From Bondarzewia mesenterica (taxonomy: Eukaryota; Basidiomycota; Agaricomycetes; Russulales; Bondarzewiaceae), in NCBI GenBank assembly GCA_004802705.1, contig SGPL01000052.1:31500-95499 (forward strand): a stretch of 64,000 bases of DNA, given 5' to 3'. A model generated the notes under the pieces. The model did no database searches. It was not told where the DNA came from and saw only the letters and a program-made list of their open reading frames with translations. Made by a program: the position numbers and the translations under genes. Shown here piece by piece: positions 57,145-64,000 of this stretch (within the stretch, counting starts at the first letter, position 1; each line of letters starts with the position of its first letter).

Positions 57145-59518
57145 TCAAACGAGCGGCCCATCCAACTCAAAATGCCCAAACGCCCTCTCAGGGAAATACC
57201 TCGCCCTGACGGATCGGCCGCCAAAATACCGCCCGTCGAGCTCCCTCACCGTCTTCCACGCGCCCGCCGGTCCCGCGAACACGACGAAGATGCGCACAGC
57301 GTCATCCGCATTGAGCGGTGGTGGCTGCACGAGATGCACCACGACACGCTCGACAGTCCCGTTCTTCGAGCACTCGTCGCCTTTACGCGCCATCAGCACA
57401 TGACATCAAGCATGAAATTAGAATTTATATCAGGGATAGGCGTACCGATTTCCTCTCGCAAATCTTCATCGTTCGCATCCTCCGGGCCCACCATGTTCAG
57501 AAGCACTACCACGCGACTCGGCTCGCCAAACCGCTCCCAATCCTCCCTCGCCTTCGCGTCCTCATTCGCATTGACAATCTTCCCCATCTTTGAGCCACCA
57601 ATCGCCGGATTCTTCCCCTTGGCATCCTTCTTCTTACCGCCTTTGCCCGCCTTGATCTGCTCGACCGTCAGCGCGTGCACGATGCCAGAGCCATCCGCGC
57701 CGAGGCCCTGCCCCTCCTTGTGACCCCACTTTGCCATCATGCGTGCAGCGAAGTTGTGTGAATCAGACCTGTCCGATCATGGATAATCAGTTACAAACGA
57801 CAACTTGTCTGCGTCTGAATGATGCCCGTACCTGGCAGATGGCCCTTCATCCTCTTGCATAGTCGAGGGAGGTGGAGAAGGCGTAGGTGCTGATTGTGCG
57901 GCCGGCGGAGATTCAGTCCCCGGAGGAGGCGCTAGGGCCTTCAACTTTGCTGCGATGGCGGCGGCGGCGTTCCGACTGTTACGCACCCTTTCCTCAAAAG
58001 CATCGTCGGACCCTGCAGGTGTAAATCCAGGAGGCACAACGGGAGGAGGCGGAGGAGTGAAGGGATTGTATCCTAATGGTAGAGTAGGTTCAGGAGCGGC
58101 GGGGCCAGAGTCTGGATGTGTTATCGCAATGCGACGAAGATACGCATCGTCGCCAGCCTCTGGGAGCGCGGGCGCAGCTTGCTGAGGTTGGGACATCGCG
58201 AGACGACGAAGGTACGCTTCTTCGCCGGTTTCTGCACGTGGAAGAGGGGCAGCTGGAGGGAAGGAAGATGTGCCCAGCCCCGGAATCGAATCGTCTTCGG
58301 ACGAAGGCGGTTGAAAGTGTTCTTGAGCAGGCGCGAAGCCAGAAGACATAGCAAGACGACGCTGATAGGCCTCGTCGCCCGTCATTGAAGCGTTCACCGT
58401 CGCGGGGGGAGGTTCGCGAAGTGTGCTGCCCAAACCGCCGCGAGGACGGTCTTCGTCCTCGCGGGACCAACGGTCGTTGTGATCATCATATCGTCCTATA
58501 CAGCCCTGTCTCAACACAGATCACGATGGATGTCGAGTTATATGCTACGTACCTGCCTTTCTCGGGCGTTCATCTTCGGAACCCGTATCACTGTAATCGC
58601 TGTAGCTGCTGCTGCGCCTGTAGCGCTTCCTATCTGCAAGGCGCCGCTGCTCGGCGAGCCGTTCGCGCCTCTCCTCACGTTCTCTGCGCTTCCAGATCTT
58701 GTACTCGTTATAATCGTTCGGTCTCATGGGATCGTATTGCTCGGTCGGGTCCCAAATCGCGACCTGCTGCGCCGCCTTGTTCTGCAAAGACTACCGTGAC
58801 TTCTGACAAACAAAATTCAAATTGTAAAGCACACACCTTCTTGTGCTTCTTGCCTCCACCGCCCCTTTTCTTCCCCGTAGCCCTGAACCCATTCACGTCC
58901 TCGTCCAATACCATGGAAGGCGGCTTGACCTTCTTTCCCCACCCGCTCTTCGTCGCCTGGCCTTGTCCCTGGCCAAACGATGCTTCCTCCGCAACCGCAG
59001 CGGGCTGACTGATCAACGTAGGGAGAGCGGTCACGACAGCGGTCGCAGATACCGTCGGAGGCGCGCTGACGACGCCGACCTGAGAGAAAGCAGCGAGGGC
59101 CGCGGCTGCGGGGATCCGCGCCGTAGCCAATTTTGTAGTCTTTTTCTTGACAGGCGCAAACGCGAGCGAAGCAGACCATCCTTTCGTTATTTTTTAAAGC
59201 GCACGGGAGGGGGGAGGAGTTGTTTCAATAAGTCGGGTCTAAGGAGCAACTCGTGCAACAACAGAATTAGATACCGGCTGTGACCTTCCCAGGCGCTGGC
59301 CCTGCGGACGCAGCGCCTGGTTCAGGGGCGTTCTGAGCGCCAGTGACGCTGGCAGGTGCGTCGTCGTTGTTGTTGTTATTGGAAGACGCGGAGGGCTCGG
59401 ATGGTGGAAGGTTTTGGAGTGGTATGGAAGAGGATGGGAGCGGAGATGCTGAGCGAACAAAATTACTGCCAGAAGAAAATTGTATGCCTCCGTAGAGGCC
59501 TCCTGCTCTGCTGGACAT
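57145..59518 (-). CDS. splicing factor 45 (RBM17/SPF45-like): G-patch plus UHM RRM
   Basis: Spliceosomal factor for 3' splice-site choice. Exons on the minus strand: [19 protein letters not shown]...GPAPGKVTA (59518-59279), [28 protein letters not shown]..., [36 protein letters not shown], a long Pro-rich exon with three (T/A)G(D/E)(D/E)AY-(Q/L)RR(L/I)A repeats, the G-patch [20 protein letters not shown], and the C-terminal UHM ending [27 protein letters not shown] with its R-Y-F loop. [18 protein letters not shown] and the G-patch/UHM order identify SPF45. In a genome with about 50-nt introns this factor would be of direct interest. Start is the conserved GGLYGG motif. Confidence 0.93.
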
Positions 59519-60014
59519 GATGTTGATGAGGGTCGAAAGTGCGTTGGCTGGAAATGATTTTGCAGCTTTGCTCAGCCTGACGCCACCGAAGGTGTCACGG
59601 ATCTGCGTCACACACAGTCACGATGGACCGCACAACTCCGCACAAGAACATTTCACCGCGCGAAGCGACCAGTGGATCATGGACAAGCTGAGACATCGCG
59701 CACGGACGCAAGTTATCTATTATATGGGGATTTTCATTCTGTACATTTAGTTTATCTTATTGATAGAATCTTAGAGAACCTGCGGCTACTAATAAATCTA
59801 CTAGCAGGGATAAAAACGCCTTTCGAGGATGAGAGGAGAAATTGGGATGCCCGACATTATCACCGCCACAGAGAACGCAGCCCACAAAAGAAACAATCTG
59901 AGCCGGGAAAGAAGGAATAAGAGCTGGGGAGGTATCCACAGAGGGAAGAAGAAGAAAAAGTAAAATCAAACTTCAACACCATAACGGCCACCATTCAATA
60001 TTCAACACGGGGTC
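59519..60014. other. intergenic upstream of SPF45
   Basis: Should hold the SPF45 promoter and, if the next gene is complete, its N-terminal exons; I could find none. No repeat. Confidence 0.5.
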
Positions 60015-60980
60015 GTGACCGACTTAACCAGCGACTTTCGTCCCCGCAGGCGGGTCGACATCAAACTCTGTGTCCGGGTCGTTCTCGTCCTCCGCCTGCT
60101 CCTCCGGGTCGCGCATGTGTCCCGCGTTCTCGTCTTCGCGCTTGATCTCGTCACGCATGTGCGCGACATCCTCGTCCACACGCGGCGTGACGCGCTCGAC
60201 CTTGGCGGCTTCCGCGAGCGAGACGCGCGCGCGTGCTATCTCGATCGCCATCCCGATGCGCGCGCGTGGTTGCCCGGTGACGATGAGGGCGCGCATGTGG
60301 TGAGCCCCACAGTTCTCTTCACTGTTGGAGAAATCGCTGCTCACGTGTTCCCGCTGTTTCTGTCGTACTATAGGCATACTGGGCGCGCTTCGATCCCCAC
60401 GTACGTCTCTCCCCCTTCTCCTCTAGACTCCCATTCCCACTCCCTAACCCGATATATGATAATCTGATCATACAAACCTTCTTCTTCGCCTGCATCACAG
60501 TCCATCTACTTCGTCGGCGGATTCGGCGAGTATGTGCCCCCTCCTCTCTCTTTTCTCGAACCCCCCAAAAAAGACACCTGACTGACTCTGACTTGAACAA
60601 TCCCCTGCCCTGTTCACCCTCTCCCTTGGACCGGGTACCCGAATTTCGCAGCGAACACTTCATCGGACACATCCCGCTCGAACTCTACCAAGCCGCCTCC
60701 GCCTCGTCAAATCAGTGGTATTCACAACCTCAACAACGCGTCTTGCTCGCGTAAGTCTCCTCACACAGCGTGGGGACCACGCAACACACTCTGCACTCGG
60801 CTGCCGAGCGAACTTTCCTTGCGTTGTTATTGTGCCTTTTTTTTCCGTCATGGTGTATACAGTACAGTCGGCCAGAGTACACCTACGGGACTCGCCTGTC
60901 ATTACGGCTCGGGTACTGGATACTGGATACTGGTCCCGCTCGCGCATACGTGCGTACGATGTTTCGAGGATCATGTAACT
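60015..60980 (+). CDS. CREG / pyridoxamine 5'-phosphate oxidase-like protein, C-terminal part
   Basis: FMN-binding split-barrel type protein (secreted CREG-like in other fungi). Recognisable exons: ERDARACYLDRHPDARAWLP with GDDEGAHV (ending 60299), AYWARFDPH (60374-60400), SIYFVGGFGD (60501-60530), HFIGHIPLELYQAASASSNQW (from about 60652), then an uncertain tail. CYLDRHPDA, YWARFDPH and YFVGGFGD are the family landmarks. The N-terminal half, with the part that normally begins the barrel, is not seen: the frame is open back to an ATG at 60015 but only VTHVRDI resembles the family. It may be 5'-truncated, or the upstream part may contain unseen indels. An acidic antisense frame covers 60024-60377 on the minus strand. 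Cofactor binding cannot be judged. Confidence 0.6.
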
Positions 60981-62846
60981 TATGTATGATACAAGTCTTA
61001 GTCCAGGCAAACGCCCCGACGAAGGCCAATCTCTCAGACACAGACTGAGTCGTGATCAGGACCCACAAACAAACAACTTCATCCCCTAATATATAGACAG
61101 GACAGGACCGGCGGGCGTGACACCGAACCTCACCCTGTCCCCGACACTAAATTCCCGCCAAGTCCACTCCCAACCCGCCGTTTTCGTCTCGTCAACCTCT
61201 CTCCATCCCTACGTACCCGATGAAACAGTCCCACACCCGTGACTCTCAACACACATCAGCCATCAGCGTGATCTCAATTATACCAGCCGTAGTAGTAGGC
61301 CGCGCCGACTCGACTCGGGGCGTGAGCTCCGAATTCATACGCCCCGTCTCCGGGTGTCTCGAGTCTCGATTCAACTCCATGCGGACCGCCAACGACAATA
61401 TCCCGTGTCTACCTATTGCCTATTGTCATACGCTCTCGTCGTCGTCGTCGCCGTCTCGGAACAATGGCCACTGCCGCCGGTAGACCCACCTGTTCCGGCC
61501 ACCAACACCGCCCTCGCATCGCACAGAACATGAAGTATCCCGAATCACACATAATGCCCTTCGGTGCCCCCTCCGACTGCCACGATTCTTGCTCCCCAAT
61601 CCATCCTCCTCGTGTTAGCACATGCTCAGCAACTTTTTTTTCGACCCCCATCTCCCTTCTTTGTTTAAACTTTAACCAAAAACAGAGCGCTGGCGTGCTG
61701 GTCGTAGCTCGCATCCCCGATTGCACCCAGTTGTTTCTCGGGTCACCCCACGCACGTAGGCGGCTCGTGGGCTTCCTGGATTGCGAAGGAGGGCGGAGCG
61801 CTCGCGCGACGCGGCGAACCCGTGACCCCCTGACATGTCACGTGCGTCTTCGTGCCCCCCCCCCCCCCCCCTCCTCATTCTAAGTGGAGAGGCGAGTGAC
61901 AGTGCGTTTGGACGAATCAGTCGTCAACGCTAACACAATATCGACTCTGGATGATCACACACCCAGGAGCTGAGCGCTGAGGTGTTGCGTGAGGTACCCG
62001 AGACGTATGTACAGTACGACATCGACCGACGGTTGCGTCCATTAATTCCGTACATACGCGTTTCGATCGGACGTGTCTGCGCGTAATGATATATGTAGTG
62101 ACACACGCAGAACAGCTCGTTATAATCGAGGTTCGTCGACGCATCGTCGCGTCGACATCGAACACACAAAAGACAAGTACACGTGCATTTCGTCCCAGCT
62201 GACTCGGAGCTCCCTCACCTCTCCCAACATCAACGCCTCGAACGTCAGATCTTCATTCCAACCTGTCCGACGCCAAAACCCACGCACGCACGCACTCCGA
62301 ACCCTACACACTCGTACGACACTCAAACTCGATCGCGAGCGATACGTAGGTAGTCATGATGGCGGTAGGAGTGGCGAGTGGCGGTCGTGGCAGTAGTGGG
62401 GGAGGGGGTGGTGAGGGTGGTATACATAACAACACGATCCAAACTTCTTTCTCCTTTCTCCTTTCTTCTTCTTCCTCCAGAATCCCAAAACCCACTCTAA
62501 ACACGCGCGCCGACTCCGAGCAGACCAACCTCCTACAACTCGAACCAACCCAACATCGGAAAAAAAATCGTACACCTCCCCTCCCAAGCAACCTACAACA
62601 ACAACAAAAAACCGACCGTCCATCCTCCCTCGCCCTCTTCGGCCCTTCGCGCTCCCTCCGGCTCTAAGAATGTTGGATCCGCATGAAAGATAGTCTGATA
62701 CACGCATTACCTCGATCCGGTATAAGGGTGAAAAATCAAAAGAAAAAAGAAACGGAGGGGCGAACCCTCCCACCACCCCCATCGCCGCACTCACGCGCCG
62801 TCGTCGATCTATGGCCAGACATAGAACGAAAAAAAAGACCGCCCGA
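60981..62846. other. gene-poor, strand-asymmetric region
   Basis: About 1.9 kb without a supportable gene. The plus strand is pyrimidine-rich (for example 60400-60600, 61600-61900) with a C17 run at 61855-61871, a CGT triplet run at 61436-61450 and a G-rich stretch at 62355-62425. Open frames here are low-complexity translations. Confidence 0.55.
61855..61871 (+). repeat. C17 homopolymer
   Basis: Seventeen consecutive C; the true length is doubtful given the homopolymer errors elsewhere in the window. Confidence 0.85.
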
Positions 62847-64000
62847 TCATGCCAGCGCAGGCGCCGCGACCTTCCCACTCACGCCCACCCTCTCCCTCTC
62901 CCTCTCCCAATCTCGCCCCTTGCCCTTGCCCTCCTTCTCCTTGTCCTCGTCAAGATACAGCCCGTTCTCCTCGATGTACGCGACGACGGGCGCCGGGATG
63001 AGGTAGCGCACGGAGAGGCCCCGCCGGAGGAAGAGGCGCACTTTCGTCGAGGACACGTCGTTCTGTATGAGCTGAGACACGAAAAAAAATATTGTGCCGC
63101 CACCGCGCGAGCGCTTCCGCCGCCTGGTCCATGTCCGACCCCGCGCGCTCGACGATGAACGTGCCGTACTTGCCCAAGATATGGTCCAACTAGCCAACAC
63201 CGCGCGCGCACACAAAGGTCAGCAGAACCGAACAGAGCGAAAGAAATGGGGGAGGGGAAAGGGAGAAGGGCTCACGTCGGCCTCGGTCCAGACGCCCGGC
63301 TCGGACATGGTGCTGATGAGGTCTGATCCGGCGAGCAGCATCACGCGCACGCTGCGCCGCGCGCCGTCGGGCGTCTGCACGCCCCCGAGGACGGTGTTGA
63401 TCTCGTAGTCGAAATGGTCGAGGACGACCGCCGTGCGCTGGTACGACTGGAAGGCTTCCCAAGGGTCGACCATGAGCCAGCTCGAAGTCTCCTCGGCGGC
63501 TAGCGTGCACATGTTCACTCTAGATGCGCATGTCAGTTTTGTGGAGGGGCAGGTGAGAAGAGAGGGGAAGACGGAGGTGGGTGGATAAGATGTCCGAGGC
63601 TCGCATCGACGATTATTACATAATGGAAGATGCTTCCAAAGCCTATCTATCCAGCGCCCAGAAGCGCAGAACCCGAGCAGAGAGCAAGAAAAAAAAAAGC
63701 AACTCGAGGGAAGGAAAGGAACTGACCGGTGTGCCCCGCTGAGGAGGCCAGGTTTCTTGTACTGATCGCTGACGGGACTGAGGTAGCCGGCGACGATCTC
63801 GAAATCGGTGTTCTGGCGGACGTAGTCGACGGCCATCTCGAACATGCGGAGGTGGAGGTAGGTGACGGGGCTGAAGGAGCCGCAGGCGACGAGCACGATC
63901 GGCTGTTTTTCGGGGTATCGCTGTGTGCGCGCGAGGCGGTGGTGCGGGAAGGCGTAGTCGGGTGGATTCGTGAACTGGGACGGCGCGGGGGAGAAGGTGG
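62847..64000 (-). CDS. nicotinamide/nicotinate mononucleotide adenylyltransferase (5' partial)
   Basis: Last step of NAD synthesis: NMN or NaMN plus ATP. Exons: beyond 64000 to 63727, 63519-63276, 63189-62847; the N-terminus lies outside the window. Visible motifs: PIVLVACGSFSPVTYLHLRMFE (the GxFxPxTxxH ATP-binding motif is complete), IVAGYLSPVSDQYKKPGL, CTLAAEETSSWLMVDPWEAFQ, VMLLAGSDLI, PGVWTEAD, LDHILGKYGTFIVERAGSDM, and the second ATP motif VSSTKVRLFLRRG, then YLIPAPVVAYIEENGLY and a charged tail. Between RWRHNI and SQLIQND the frame needs seven T, but the run at 63082-63089 (A8 on the plus strand) has eight; one base too many. Otherwise intact. Corresponds to yeast NMA1/NMA2. Confidence 0.93.

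Noticed and set aside
57088..57723. 211-codon plus-strand open frame over the SPF45 3' part
   Set aside because: Antisense to the UHM and G-patch exons, which are conserved on the minus strand.
60024..60377. 118-codon acidic minus-strand frame as the real gene
   Set aside because: The plus strand has family landmarks and correct splicing into YWARFDPH and YFVGGFGD, so the minus frame is more likely an antisense shadow, though transcription data could change this.
62350..62670. Gly/Ser-rich open frame as a secreted protein gene
   Set aside because: Low-complexity translation of a G-rich then C/T-rich tract, with no signal peptide or domain.

Overview
The window looks like nuclear DNA of a filamentous fungus, most likely a basidiomycete (Agaricomycetes-like). 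Reasons: almost every gene is cut by many short GT-AG introns (about 45-70 nt), genes are 0.2-2 kb apart on both strands with no operons, and the content is eukaryotic housekeeping (ALG6, RAD50, RPN13, Aurora kinase, SPF45, ARL8, Derlin, TAM41, PET127). All names rest on my own translation and motif reading; no database search was run.

Layout: 0.8-2.5 kb (-) mitochondrial processing peptidase beta; 3.0-5.1 (+) CoA-transferase family III; 5.6-7.0 (+) Aurora kinase; 7.9-8.6 (-) C2H2 zinc-finger protein; 8.7-10.5 (+) septin-type GTPase lacking a visible N-terminus; 11.1-12.2 (-) chorismate mutase; 12.7-14.2 (+) DHHC palmitoyltransferase; 15.8-16.9 (+) THI4; 17.2-18.0 (+) Nas2 proteasome chaperone; 18.1-20.4 (-) acyl-CoA dehydrogenase; 20.9-21.8 (+) hotdog thioesterase; 22.2-24.8 (+) ALG6; 25.1-26.4 (+) TAM41; 27.1-28.8 (+) NDK-like protein without the catalytic His; 29.4-30.3 (-) Derlin; 30.8-32.4 (-) DUF4436 membrane protein; 33.5-35.1 (-) SET/MYND protein; 35.4-39.5 (-) adenylation-domain/membrane/reductase fusion; 41.8-47.0 (-) RAD50; 48.0-48.4 (-) short coiled-coil protein; 48.6-49.8 (+) RPN13; 50.0-51.2 (-) ARL8; 51.4-54.9 (+) PET127; 55.5-56.8 (-) polysaccharide lyase 14; 57.1-59.5 (-) SPF45; 60.0-61.0 (+) C-terminal half of a CREG/PNPOx-type protein; 62.8-64.0 (-) NMN adenylyltransferase, running off the edge.

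The genes are unrelated housekeeping functions (mitochondrial import and lipids, N-glycosylation and ERAD, proteasome, DNA repair, splicing, cofactor synthesis) rather than one pathway; the adenylation-domain fusion and the PL14 lyase are the only accessory-looking genes. Two points stand out. The DHHC gene can only encode its invariant CPW motif if a single-nucleotide exon is spliced in. And at least seven otherwise intact genes carry one- or two-base frame breaks, nearly all in homopolymer runs, which points to indel errors in the assembly rather than pseudogenes.
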